This document shows positions 32,255 through 43,431 of a stretch of DNA of 64,000 bases, in pieces (position 1 is the first letter of the stretch; each line of letters opens with the position of its first letter). The stretch covers positions 25,984,501 through 26,048,500 of the forward strand of contig CM032230.1 in NCBI GenBank assembly GCA_019009955.1, given 5' to 3'. The position numbers and the translations under genes were made by a program. The notes under the pieces were generated by a model, which was not told where the DNA came from, did no database searches, and was given only the letters and a program-made list of their open reading frames with translations. The stretch is from Riptortus pedestris (lineage: Eukaryota > Arthropoda > Insecta > Hemiptera > Alydidae).

Positions 32255-32965
32255 ATGTCAGGGATGCCTCCCTAACAACCCCTCTCCCATTGGTTCCTAA
32301 AAATGTTAATATAGCTTATAGTCAAAAATACGGAGTTTAGTTGATTTCAATTTAGTCTTTCGTGTCCTATAACATTGTTGACCCCTTCTATAGTTTTTCG
32401 TGTATACCTCATTTATACTTCGTTATACGGCAAAAGAGCATATAACAAAAATTACTTTAAATAACAAAATAAACAACTTTTGTTATGTACATAATTGCAG
32501 AAAAATCAATAGGAAATGAAATATCGCTCCTTCCTTATAACCCCCACTCTTGTTCATACCTCGAAATTTTAAAATAGCTTATAATCAGGGAGGTGTTAAT
32601 ACCAAATCACATATCGAGTTTCGTTTAGTTCGGTTGAGTCTTTTGTGCCATATAAAATTGTTGAATCCCACTATAGTTTTTAGCGTATAACTCATTTATA
32701 CTTCGGCATACGACAAAAGGGTATATTACAAAAGTTACTCTAACTAACAAAATAAACGACTTTTGTTATGTGCATATTTGCCGAAAAACCAATAAGATAC
32801 GAAATATCGTTATTTTTAATTTCAGGCCTCCCTTATAACCCCCACACCTGTTCGTCTTAGAGAGTGTTAATATAGCCAATAACCTGAGCTGGGTTAGTAA
32901 TAATATGCATACCAAGTTTCATAAAATTTGATTCAGCCATTTACGATTCTATAAAGGACATACAA
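32255..32965 (-). mobile_element. Helitron fragment with tandem units
   Basis: Reverse orientation. Two to three ~300-bp units (CTTATAACCCCCACTCTTGT, TTTTGTTATGTACATAATTG, TATACTTCGTTATACGGCAA) and the 5' region (ATACCAAGTTTCATAAAATT, GATTCAGCCATTTACG). Neither the hairpin-CTAG end nor the TCTATATA start is present. Confidence 0.75.
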
Positions 32966-33500
32966 ACATTCATTTTTATATATAAAAGGATATGTCGCTA
33001 ATTTCCTTACCCACCTCTATGATTATGTGTTATTTATTATAAATCCATAATTAGCATTGTCATATTTTGTTTTCATATGTCAGAATTTCACAATGCTAAT
33101 TATGGACATTGGCCTTAATAATTAGGTAAAGAAATAATTATGAAATATATTGTATGTATTGGATTTATTCAATGATGGTAACAATTTTTAAACTTAATTT
33201 TTTTGTGGGAAAGGAACTGCTTGATAAGGAGCTAAAGTGTTCGCAACGATTGGGGAGTAAAAAAAAATGTTACATATAAATTTTAATGCGCACCATTTTA
33301 TTGAAGATAGAATTGGCGAACGTTCGAAATCATTTATCAAACATTGCGGCATCAGTATAACCTCCAATAGCCAATTGCCCTTTTTGTTGGAAATATTAAA
33401 CCCCCAATATTCAAATGTGGAAATAATAGGATGTGAATCTCCATACTCCATTTATAATTCCCTAAGTGTTTTTTTTTTGTATTGAATATTTAGCTCTTAA
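32966..33500. other. unassigned AT-rich DNA
   Basis: No supported feature; includes TTAGCATTGTCATATTTTG and its approximate inverse 60 bp on (CACAATGCTAATTATGG), a weak hairpin. Confidence 0.4.
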
Positions 33501-33674
33501 AATATTTTTGTACATGAGAATAGAGGATTTAGAGGAGGTAGAGTACTATTTAAAATTCCGAAGCGGCATTGGAGGCTTAGAGGAGAGCACTTGTATAGGG
33601 CTTTTAGAGCAGAGAGCCAAGACTGGAATAAAAAGAGTTGCCGAGGGCTACTTGAGTCGAGTCGAGAGGTCTCT

Positions 33675-33850
33675 TCCTATTGGCTGCATCTTCTTCATCG
33701 GCTATCCAATCAAATTCATCAGGACCGCAGGATAATAGAGGGAAAGAGGACATTCGTTCTGATTTGTCGTTCTGCGCACGACAAAAATGAACCAATCGCT
33801 AAGTCAGTTGAGCTTCGCCAGTAGAGAGGTTCGTCACAGTAAAGGTGAGT
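33675..33850 (+). promoter_or_regulatory. possible promoter and first-exon donor
   Basis: A GC-richer island (about 33590-33860) in AT-rich DNA. It holds three CCAAT-type boxes (ATTGG 33679, CCAAT 33706, CCAAT 33792), an arthropod initiator-like TCAGTT at 33804-33809, and a strong splice donor AAAG|GTGAGT at 33845. Together they suit a short untranslated first exon of about 40 nt on the plus strand. No downstream coding exon is certain, and a transposon-derived promoter is possible. Confidence 0.3.
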
Positions 33851-33885
33851 TGGGTGTTCTTCCCTAGTTAGGCGGATTACGCTGT

Positions 33886-33920
33886 TTATTAGTTACAATA
33901 TATTTTATAATATATTGTAA

Positions 33921-33927
<7 letters not shown>
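33886..33927. other. AT-rich hairpin palindrome
   Basis: TTAGTTACAATATATT, TTAT, then AATATATTGTAACTAA: a perfect 16-bp stem with a 4-nt loop, at the edge of a TA run. Confidence 0.8.
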
Positions 33928-33988
<61 letters not shown>

Positions 33989-34440
33989 TATATATTTGTC
34001 TGTTCACGCTCTAGCGGTCGCAATTTTTGTTTGATCGTTACCAAACTCGAAATTTAAAAGTTTTATGCAAAAAGACAGATCAAGTTCGTTACTTTCTGAA
34101 ATCTGACCAGTGGGAGGGGGGGTTTAGAGGGGGATTTTTGAAAATTCGTGATATCTCCGTTACCATACGTCGGATCAGAAAATTGTATAGAACCAATCTT
34201 ATTGTACATTAAATTTACTATAAATATTGTTCTATACGTTTATTCTCTATCTTGAATATTAACCGAGATATATGCATTTTTATTAAATTTGGGCCGATAA
34301 CGGATAACTGACGAGTTTCCGCCAAAAGCTAGTTCGGCCCTTTGCCATAACTGTTTGGCTCTCGTATGGAGATTTCTATATTGTATAACTTCACGTGGGA
34401 AATCTGCTTAGTTTACGCAGCCCCTGCGTGAAGGACTTTT
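33928..34440 (+). mobile_element. HINE-like element, TA block and 3' block
   Basis: (TA)n 33928-33994, GTCTGTTCACGCTCTAGCGG, full 3' body of the GGGCCGATAACGGATAACTG subtype, and the terminus CAGCCCCTGCGTGAAGGACT. The 5' block is replaced by unrelated DNA at the TA run. Confidence 0.88.
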
Positions 34441-34499
34441 CTTTCCTTCTTGAAGTCCCGTACATACATTCGTACACAACATGTGCTTGATGCATAACT

Positions 34500-34980
34500 T
34501 CTTTTTTTTTTTTTTTAATACAACCAATAAAAGATAATAATTATCAAATAAAATTATTTACAACAAAAAAAAAAAGAAAGAAAAGGGAAACAAATGAAAG
34601 TTTCAATAATTAAACTAAAAGTTGTGGAGTCTTAAATAATTCAGGCAGTAATACATTTCTTCAGCATATTTTTTTAAATTGTGTATTCTGTTTATAAAAT
34701 AGAAGGTTTTTCTCAACACGCCAATTCTCTTGCCAGCATTTTAATTCGGTTTTATTCTTCTTTTCTTTGGTCCGTTAGTAGTCTGCACTCATAGAGCAAG
34801 TGTCTGTAAGAGTCTACTCGGTAGTAATGTCACAGTAACAATTTGGTTAATCTGTTAGGCCAGTAAGTAAGAGTTTATTGTCCCGTGTTCTGTTAATAAT
34901 TGTGTCAAGTAATAGTCTGTTGATGCTAATTTTTCCATAAATACTCTCGTAGTCATCTACCATTTATTGATTGTGTTTTT
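34500..34980 (-). pseudogene. R1/Jockey-like LINE 3' end, third copy
   Basis: Read on the minus strand, the region follows the LINE copy at 57.5 kb: TTACTTGACACAATTATTAA, GGCCTAACAGATTAACCAAA, ACTTGCTCTATGAGTGCAGA, AAATGCTGGCAAGAGAATTG, then a 3' untranslated part with TTGTAAATAATTTTATTTG. Multiple frameshifts and stops. It ends (5' side) against a TA microsatellite at 34989-35038. Confidence 0.75.
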
Positions 34981-34984
34981 TTAG

Positions 34985-35042
<58 letters not shown>

Positions 35043-35044
35043 TA

Positions 35045-35190
35045 TCAACGGAAGGATCAAAAAGGTCAAACACCTCCACACTTAATACTTTTTTTATTAC
35101 AGACAAAGTACTTTTGGGGCGAACCTTCTCATCTTCAGTTCTCTAGAGTTGGTCGCTATTGAGCCAACATCTCCGGCGAGACTCCAGACG
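35045..35190 (-). mobile_element. PLE-type foldback, partial copy
   Basis: Matches the left arm of the 29.7 kb foldback from CAACGGAAGGATCAAAAAGG through CATCTTCAGTTCTCTAGAG to CATCTCCGGCGAGACTCC, with about 190 bp missing between. The hammerhead-like core is damaged (CCCCAAAAG instead of CCCCGAAAG). Confidence 0.7.
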
Positions 35191-36034
35191 AATTTTATCA
35201 GCTGATTGGAGTTTTTCAATTCATTTGTTAAACTTATAATAATTAGATAATTGTATTAAATATCCAATGTTTTTAATTATGTGTACACATGTAAATCAAA
35301 TAAATTGAATAGTTTGAATTTTAGGGGACGACGAAATTTTAATTTGCAACTTAAAATTTCATCAAAACCTCGAATAATAATTTTCTGAACGATAAATAAC
35401 ATCATAAATGAATAAAATAACAATTACTTTTGCTATATATGTAAATAATTAAAAAAAAAACAAAAAAAAAAACGAGAATAAAAATTGGAAAAATAAAATA
35501 TTGAATATCATATTAATATAAAATAAATAGTATGGAAAGGAGAATTACTAAAATGTGAGAAACTATGTACAATCAATATATGAACACACTACGTATACTT
35601 CACTACACATATACTACACACATTAACAAGGAACCGAACTAAACTGTAAATTATAAACTATGGAAGGGCGTAATAACCATGCAGTTGATCGCCCCAAAAA
35701 CAACCTCATCTACATCTACAATTACTTTTGCAATATAGAACTCATTGTTTGTCTTTCTATTGAGTCGCTGAAATCTGTTGAACGTATTATGGATGTCTTA
35801 ATTTAGTCCTAATTATACAAAACAGTATGTCAACATTTCGCGTTGTTTGCTTTCATTAATTGGCTGGCCATTGTTTATGTTAATTAAGTGTTGTTTCAAA
35901 GAGAGTCAAGATTATTTAACACACATGAAAATTAAAATATCTTTTAGGCTCAACAGGTCGTGAAGGTGAACGGCCTGTGCCACTCCCCTTTGGCGGGAAG
36001 TCCAGTGGTCAGTCTGCCAAATTTTCCTTCAGGA
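35191..36034. other. unassigned AT-rich DNA
   Basis: A stretch near 35660-35700 (GGGCGTAATAACC, CGCCCCAAAAACAACC) weakly resembles a segment in some HINE-like 3' bodies. Otherwise empty. Confidence 0.4.
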
Positions 36035-36104
36035 GGATCAGCTATTGAGGTCTTAGTCATCATGCAATTTTTGATAAAATTCCACAAATGTCCATCAATC
36101 CTAT
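36035..36104 (+). mobile_element. HINE-like 5' block fragment
   Basis: GGATCAGCTATTGAGGTCTT, CATCATGCAATTTTTGATAA, CAAATGTCCATCAATCCTA. The end itself is lost. Confidence 0.75.
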
Positions 36105-36182
36105 ATAAATACTTTATTTGCTCTTATTTATTACAATTCATCAAATACTCCACTAACAAATACATTACACCCATAAACAAAA

Positions 36183-36710
36183 AAAGTCCGTCACGCAGGG
36201 GCTGCGTAAACTAAGCAGATTTCCCAAGTGAAGTTTTACAATAGAGAAATCTGCCTCATAACAACTTTAGTAGTAAGAAACCTGTAAACCAATTCACGAG
36301 GGGCGAATAGTTACGGAAACGACCACCAGAGCTCTAGGTGGAAAGTCCGAACTTAGCCGACTCCTGCCGACCAACGAAAAAGAATACAAATGCAAATATC
36401 TCGGTTAATACTCGAGATAGAGAATAAATGTATAGAACAATATTTATAATACATTTAATTTGCAATAAGATTGATTCTTTACAATTTTTCGATCCGACGT
36501 ATAGTAACGGAGATATTTCGAATTTTCGAAAATCCTCCCATCAAACCCCCCCCCCCCTCCCACGTGTCCGATTTCAGCCGTTAATGAACTTGATCTTTCT
36601 TTTTACATAAAACAACTCAATATCGAGTTTGGTACCGATCAAACAAAAATTGCGACGGCTAGAGCGGTAACAGACAAATATATAGATAGATAGATCTATA
36701 TATATATATC

Positions 36711-36772
<62 letters not shown>

Positions 36773-36800
36773 AAAATAGAGCCCGCTAGAGCGTTAACAG

Positions 36801-36866
<66 letters not shown>

Positions 36867-37005
36867 ATTTTAAAAATAAAATTTTGAACGGACCTCATTT
36901 TCGTCATCTCCTGGGTAGGATCGATGGACATTTGAAGAAATTTTTCGAATCCCGCGTCATGAGTACGACCTCAGTAGCTGATTTCCCTTGAGGGAAATCT
37001 GCTAA
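36183..37005 (-). mobile_element. HINE-like element, full length with expanded TA block
   Basis: Left end AAAGTCCGTCACGCAGGGGC and right end TTCCCTTGAGGGAAATCTGC. The microsatellite part holds (TA)n, TAGATAGA and CACACA tracts and a duplicated piece (GCCCGCTAGAGCGTTAACAG at 36781), giving two TA runs, as from replication slippage or partial duplication. Confidence 0.92.
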
Positions 37006-37625
37006 TAAAAATTGTTACAAGTTTTGAAAAAAATGTACATATAGTGCAAATATTCATGAGATATGCAGAAAAATAAAATCCTCCCGATTTTCTACTTTTA
37101 ATCTAATATTTATTCCAAATATAATGTATATTCCAATATTCTTCAGCTGAAGAGGATTGCGGTATTTAATACAATGAGAATTCTATTTCCCTTCAAAATT
37201 AATCACTCCTTTAATTGATATGTTGTTCCAAGTTTGTTTGAGTTCCTGTTGAGCTCCAACAATTATTTAACAATAGGAGGTAGGTGCCTATATTCGTTTC
37301 AGTTTGCTCCTGCTCTAATTAGCCGTGTTTTACCCGGTTTTGATGAGTTGGTGCTTAACGAACGGATTTGTATGCATGGCTTAATTATGCAGGAGTTAAT
37401 CAGTTTCAATTGATTGCTTTCGTTGAATTCGTTGGGGCTCAAGAGATTGCTTCTTCTCTTTTAGGCCGATAATATAATCACTGTCGCCTTACCCTTTATC
37501 GTATCCGTCCTAGATATTGAGAAAAAAACAACCCAGATTCTTCATTGTTGACAACTATGCTTAGGCTGAGAGGGAAATAATTTAAATTAGGTACTCCAGG
37601 ATTACAAAACGTAAGATAAAAATAA
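37006..37625. other. unassigned DNA
   Basis: No supported feature. Confidence 0.4.
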
Positions 37626-37850
37626 TGTCCTTCACGCAGGGGCTACGTACACTAAGCAGATTTCCCCCGTGCAAGTATAACACACATTTGATCTCATATC
37701 ACATCATATTTCTATGTAGAAACAGAAGAGTAGAAGGAATGGTTCTATAAAAATTTTACTATTCGACTCATAATAACGACTTCCATCAACAATACATTTC
37801 ATCTTTAGTGTTGACTGAAACAGTTAAATATTGAGTATGGTAAAATCTTA
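37626..37850 (-). mobile_element. HINE-like element, old 3' part
   Basis: TGTCCTTCACGCAGGGGCTA, CTAAGCAGATTTCCCCCGTG, then decayed body (AAATATTGAGTATGGTAAAA). Confidence 0.7.
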
Positions 37851-37914
37851 ATTGGTGATCTCATGACGAAAGGAATTTGCATTTATCTCGATCTATGGAA
37901 ATGATATATGGTAT

Positions 37915-37985
37915 ATAACCTGATAATGTCCCAATTAGCCTGAGTTGCAAAAAGTGGACGTTAATAAATAATAAAAATAACCTGA
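37915..37985 (+). mobile_element. tRNA-derived SINE, 3' fragment
   Basis: ATAATGTCCCAATTAGCCTG, AGTTGCAAAAAGTGGACGTT and AATAAATAATAAAAATAA. Confidence 0.7.
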
Positions 37986-38024
37986 TAATAAAGAAGTTCA
38001 TGTTATATAAAAGGTCATATAGTT

Positions 38025-38372
38025 AATATGACATCAGCAGAAGTGGGGACTTACTGAAGGCTGAAAACTAAAAAATATCTCTGTTAATATTCATGATAGA
38101 GAAAATGTGTATATACTCGTATATAGACAATTACATTTGCAATAACATTGGTTCTATACTTTTTCGTTCCGGTGTATAATAACGAATATATCTCAAATTT
38201 TAGAAATTCCTTCCCTTTAAACCCCCCTCCCCTGTCCAATTTCAGCCGTTAACAAACTTGATTTTTCTTTTTACATAAAACGCTTATATATCAATTTTGG
38301 GTGTGATTAAACAAAAATTGCGACTGCTCGAGTGGTAACAAATACATACATACATACATACATATATATATA

Positions 38373-38404
<32 letters not shown>

Positions 38405-38497
38405 GGTATTTAAAAATCATTTTTTTCAAAATGTTTTCTAAAATCGTGCCATGAGTAAAACCTGTATAACTGATTTCCTTTATGGGAGTTGTGCTAA
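38025..38497 (-). mobile_element. HINE-like element, 5' two thirds
   Basis: Runs from AGTGGGGACTTACTGAAGGC through CGACTGCTCGAGTGGTAACA, a TACA/TA microsatellite (38339-38404), ATCGTGCCATGAGTAAAACC to TTTATGGGAGTTGTGCTAAT. The 3' end is missing. Confidence 0.78.
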
Positions 38498-39480
38498 TAT
38501 TGCTCAGATAAATCTGATGTTGGCGCCATATGACTTCTATGAAATTAAAATAATTTTTTTTTTCAATTTATTAAAAATTATTTCATTTGATGAACATAAT
38601 TCAAAATATTCACAGAAAATAATGTTAAGATCAGATTATGGTAAACTTAGAAGACTGTATGAAATGTCTTTATTTCTCTAATACTTGAGGATAATTAGTA
38701 TTTTTGCCCTTGTCTATTAGTCGATTTTGATCAAAAGAAGGGGTGCATAACCAAACGTTACAACAATCCCAAGTATGAAACTTCTATTTGTAAGTAGAGC
38801 AGTTTCAAATCGGATCAAAACGGATAATTGTGTTAAAATCTGAAAACTAAAAATTTTGTGATTACAATACTTTCCTTACTTTCTACAAGGAAGTATAAAT
38901 GATTGAATCTCGATTCAGAATACAGATTAACCGTATGAGATAAATATTAATGGGAATAAAGTATGAAAGTCCTGTTTTGCTTGAGTTCATCTTGCCCACG
39001 TATTGTGGCCTTAGAAGTGATTTTGGTCTACTTTGAGGAGGGACCTAGAAAATTGGTTTGATTGGTTGTTGTTACATATGATTATTGATTTAAACTTGTG
39101 AACATATGATTAGTGTTTTTCTTTTGTTACCACATGGTTTTTTCTTGAGGTTATACTACTGTTAAGTTACACCACATTGTTTTCTGTGTTTACATTTTGA
39201 ATTAAAAAGAACATTCATGTTATTAATATGTGCAGTTATTTAAGGAAACAACAGTTGTAATTATGAAATAGCTAAGATGGGTGTAGAATGAAGTTGGTTA
39301 TAAGATCTACATGAGAAGTAAATGAACCACAATAGAAGAGAAAGCCTATACGACAATATGCAGTCGGCCCTTCTCAGATGTATGGCGGGTCTAGCCTATT
39401 CCTCGAATAATTACCACCATGATCTAAAGGCTACCCCTTGTAGTTGCAATCATTATGTTCTTTCAGAAGCTGCTCTTTTT
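38498..39480. other. unassigned DNA
   Basis: No supported feature. Confidence 0.4.
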
Positions 39481-39485
39481 ATATT

Positions 39486-39565
39486 AGCAGAGTTCCCTTA
39501 AGGGAAATCCGCTATTGAGGTCGTACTCTTGACGAGATTTTCGGAAAATTTCTTGAGGTCCGTTC

Positions 39566-39636
<71 letters not shown>

Positions 39637-40309
39637 GTAGAGCGTCGATTATCCGAACTAATGTTGTCAGAGGTGGTTCGGATAATCAAAATTTTTATTT
39701 ATTTTGTGTTTATTTATTTTCTTATAAATAATAAGGAAAAGGGAGATCTAAAATAACTTCGTAAAAAAAAAACAAGTTTGTTTATTTATTTAAACATAGT
39801 ATGTATGAGCATAGTGAAGAAACGAGTGTTATGAAATACATACATACATAAGTTGTCTAATTGAGCTACATGTACAATACAAATACAGTGTACACCTCAC
39901 AAAGAACGGTTTGAAACTGAAAGTAAGCTATCCACAACCAGTTATATGAACGGAAAGGGTTTCACAGAATCTAATGCAATGAACAAATTAGGTAGTGTAT
40001 ACAGTTCTAAGTAAACCAATGCGTATTCAACGTCTAATTTCATTGAACACACATTGAACCAGATACAAATATGTAACGAATCAGTTTCTGAGAAATAATT
40101 AATGATGGCTTCCGTTATAGACGTTCTGAGAAAAATACTTTTATTTTACTTTAATTTTATTCAAAGTAACAATAACTATAACATACCAATAAGTAAATTC
40201 AATGATCAGTTTAATTAAAATTACACATTAAAAAAAAATAAAAAAAAATAAAAACTGGTTCCGTTAATCGAACGTTCCGATAATTGACGTTCGGATAATC
40301 GACGCTCCA

Positions 40310-40363
<54 letters not shown>

Positions 40364-40597
40364 TTCTTTCCGGTGAAGAATATGTCATTCTATCTGTTCA
40401 GCTCTCAGCAGTTCCCAGACCTATTTGTGTACAATTCAGACGCTTTCCGTTAGGATCTTATTAAAATTAACTGAAAGATTTCTCATTACCGTTTGAATTT
40501 ATTCAGTGTGGTGTTACCATTATGCAGATTTTTTCTATTGTATAACTTTACGTGGGAAATCTGCTTAGTTAACTCTGCCCCTGCGTGACGGACTTTC
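39486..40597 (+). mobile_element. HINE-like element interrupted by a pogo-like MITE
   Basis: The 5' block (AGCAGAGTTCCCTTAAGGGA, CGTACTCTTGACGAGATTTT) leads into TA repeats at 39571. After the MITE, TA resumes at 40313-40358 and the 3' block of the long subtype follows (TTCTTTCCGGTGAAGAATAT, TTACGTGGGAAATCTGCTTA, CCCCTGCGTGACGGACTTT). The CTAGCGG segment is missing. Confidence 0.85.
39635..40312. mobile_element. pogo/Tigger-like MITE
   Basis: Terminal inverted repeats CAGTAGAGCGTCGATTATCC and, inward from the right, CAGTGGAGCGTCGATTATCC. The right end is followed by TA and the left is preceded by CACA in the TA run. Near the right end the sequence GATAATTGACGTTCGGATAA repeats the terminal motif, as for transposase-binding sites. 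Length is 678 bp with no transposase. The CAGTRGARC...TTATCCG ends are typical of pogo-family elements. Confidence 0.85.
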
Positions 40598-41410
40598 TGA
40601 GTTATCAGCTGTCGATGATGACTTGGAGTGAGACAGAGATTGAAGGATGGGAAGAGACTTGTGGTGGGCAAGGTGGGACAAAGAGCATTGGGGTTGGGCA
40701 AGCAGACCACGTGACCACACATTCATCAAGGGGGGGGGGGACTAGAACCCGCACCAATGAAATATTGTTCCCCAAAACTCCGGATCCCTCGACCCTCCAC
40801 CGACAACAAATGGAAGTCTTCCCCTCTCTCTCTCAATCTCACTCCCTCTCTTTCTTATTTTCTCACTCCCTCTTCATATATAATATATATCTTCCATCAT
40901 ATATAAATCATACATCATTTCATCACCTACGCTCATTCATTCTTCCTTTCACAAATATATTTCGTGTATATGAAATGTGTGTTATATTGAATGAGTTTAC
41001 TTAGAAATATATACTGTTCTTCCGTATATGCTCTTTCAGATTGAATTTTGTTATTCCTTTCTACTGACATATTATGTGTGGATGGATATTCAGAGCAAAA
41101 CAAATGTCAACTTCTCTATACAATTCCTGTATGTCTAATAATAGCGCACTTACTGCTTACATTATGTGTTAGTGGGCGTTTTCTGCTTGGAAGAGCGCCT
41201 TTTGCGATCATGCGTTTTGTCTTCTGTTAGGATTTAGTTGCCCCATCAGGTCGTACAAAACTATGGCAGACGTGATATCCCTTCTACTCCACCCTCCCTA
41301 GGAGGATGCCACGAATATTTACGAACATATAAAAAAATATGTAGATTAGAAATAAAAAAAAGAACTTATTCCTCCTCAGAATCACTTGATTTTTAAGAAA
41401 TGCTATACTT
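40598..41410. other. unassigned DNA with CT-rich tract
   Basis: Contains a GC-richer part (40610-40810) including an 11-G run, and on the minus strand GGTGCGGGTTCTAGTCCC, a B-box-like scrap. A CT-rich low-complexity tract lies at 40815-40875. No gene is supported. Confidence 0.4.
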
Positions 41411-41412
41411 TT

Positions 41413-41537
41413 AGCAGATTTCCCTTAAGGGGAATCAGTTATTGTGGTCGTACTCATGACGCGATTTTCGAAAAATTTCTTCAACTGTCCATCGATCCTA
41501 CCCAGATGACAAAAATGACGTCCGTAAAAAATTATAT

Positions 41538-41602
<65 letters not shown>

Positions 41603-42010
41603 TGTTAACGCTCTAGCGTTCGTAATTTTTGTTTAATCATCACCAAACTCGGTATTTAATCGTTTTATGTAAAAAGAAAGATCAAGTTCGTTAACGGCTG
41701 AAATCAGACCAGTGGGAGGGGGAATTTCGAAAATTCGAAATATCTCTGTTACTATACGTCGGATCGAAAAATTGTATAGAACCAATCTTATTGGAAATTA
41801 AATTTACTATAAATATTGTTATATACATTTATTCTCTATCTTGAATATTAACCGAGATATTTGCATTTTTATTAAGTGTAACGGACGAGCTATGGTTCCT
41901 GCCGAAAGCTAGTTTGGCCGTTTCCGTAGCTGATCGGCACTCTTATGGAGATTTCTCTACAATAAACTTTACGTGGGAAATCTGCTTAGTTTACGGCCCC
42001 TGCGTGACGG
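41413..42010 (+). mobile_element. HINE-like element, full length
   Basis: AGCAGATTTCCCTTAAGGGG to GGCCCCTGCGTGACGG, TA block 41541-41600. The last T-rich bases are missing because the next copy starts at once. Confidence 0.9.
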
Positions 42011-42623
42011 CTTCAGCTATTGAGGTTGTACTCATGACGAAATGTTTGAAATTTTTCTTCAAGTGACTATCGATCCTACCTAGTAGATGACGAAAATGAG
42101 GTCCGTTCAAAACTGTATCTATCTATCTATCTATCTATCTATATATCTATCTATCTATCTATCTATCTATATATCTATATATCTATATATATATTTGTCT
42201 GCTACCGCTCTAGCGGTCGCAATTTTTGTTTGATCGTTACCAAACTCGATATTTAGTCGTTTTATGTAAAAAGAAAGATCAAGTTCGTTAACGGCTGAAA
42301 TCGGACCAGTGGGAAGGGGGGTTTAGAGGGGAGGAATTTCGAAATATCTCCGTTACTATACATCAGATCGAAACATTGTCAATCTTACTGCAAATAAAAC
42401 TTACTATAAATATTGTTATATACAGATATTCTCCATCTTAAATATTAACCGAGATATTTGCATTTTTATGAAATCGGGGTGGATAACGGATGAGAGTGAG
42501 TTTCCCGCCAAAAGCTAGGTCGGCCGTTTTCTTAACTGTTCGGCTCTCGTGAAATTTCTCTATTGTAAAACTTCACGTGGGAAATCTGCTTAGTTTACGC
42601 AGCCCCTGCGTGACGGACTTTTT
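42011..42623 (+). mobile_element. HINE-like element, tandem to the previous one
   Basis: Starts inside the 5' block (TTCAGCTATTGAGGTTGTAC) with the first ~22 bp missing. The microsatellite is (ATCT)n rather than (TA)n (42117-42180). Ends CAGCCCCTGCGTGACGGACT plus TTTT. Confidence 0.9.
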
Positions 42624-42636
42624 ATTTTTAACACAG

Positions 42637-43186
42637 CTCGTGACAGTGTGCGGCATGCACATCTCCTACTCTACTCAGGAACCACCAGAGTACCAGATTT
42701 ATTGAGAACCTACTCTCAACTACTGCCAGACGCTACTCTGGACGTTTAGCCATCTCTAAAGAACTGTTGCCCTTGTTCCGGAACTGGGATAAGCAACGAG
42801 GAAGATGAGGGCACTGAGGAGTCTATTTCCACATCAGCTGTAAGCTTCATTGTGGGATACTAATGCATTTTATAACAGAATTAATGAGTATATTACATCG
42901 TTTTCAATATCTCAAAGAATTTAAGGGAGTTCAGCATATTGCCCTCTTTCAGCCTTTTGCTTTGTTTTTTTACTAAAATGCAGTCCTCTTAAAAAGAGGA
43001 ACACTATGTATTCAATAAAAATTTTAAATTCTATTCTATTTTCTGGTATTATTTCTTCATGTTATAATTTGATTTTATTACAGGTAATTATACCTATTAA
43101 ATAAGTTAATTATATATTTTATTTAAAAAAAGAAACTGATTACTTTTTTTTTCGTTACAGTGAAATTCCTGGACTAGAAGATAAGG
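42637..43186 (+). other. possible small exons in unique DNA
   Basis: An acceptor-like TTTTTATTTTTAACACAG ends at 42636 and is followed by about 200 bp of balanced composition. Further on, a strong acceptor (TTTTTTTTTCGTTACAG, ends 43160) and a strong donor (GTAAGT at 43187) delimit a 26-nt segment. Neither part has a convincing coding frame. This is splice-signal evidence only. Confidence 0.25.
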
Positions 43187-43431
43187 GTAAGTAAATATAA
43201 CAAATGAAAAAAATAATAATATCTTATTTGAAGTACATTTAGAAATTATATTGTTCTCTATCAATAAAAAGTGGAACATTCTTATTAGAGGTAAAAAAGT
43301 ATATGTTTAATGGAAGAAAACCTGCTTTATTGGAAGAGATAATATGCTTTTATGTATCAATCTAGCTGTGAAGCTTGACAGAGTGGTCAAAGGACAAAAA
43401 GGATGTAGGTTTGAATAATTTTATATTGTAA

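Noticed and set aside
33466..33824. Overlapping 60-90 codon open frames on both strands
   Set aside because: No domain recognised. Frames on both strands at the same place reflect GC-richer composition; the promoter reading fits the motifs better.
40715..40790. tRNA gene or SINE on the minus strand
   Set aside because: Only a B-box-like GGTTCTAGTCCC is seen; no A box at proper distance and no acceptor stem.
42637..42842. Protein-coding exon
   Set aside because: All three frames are interrupted or lack a convincing donor; only splice-like signals are present.
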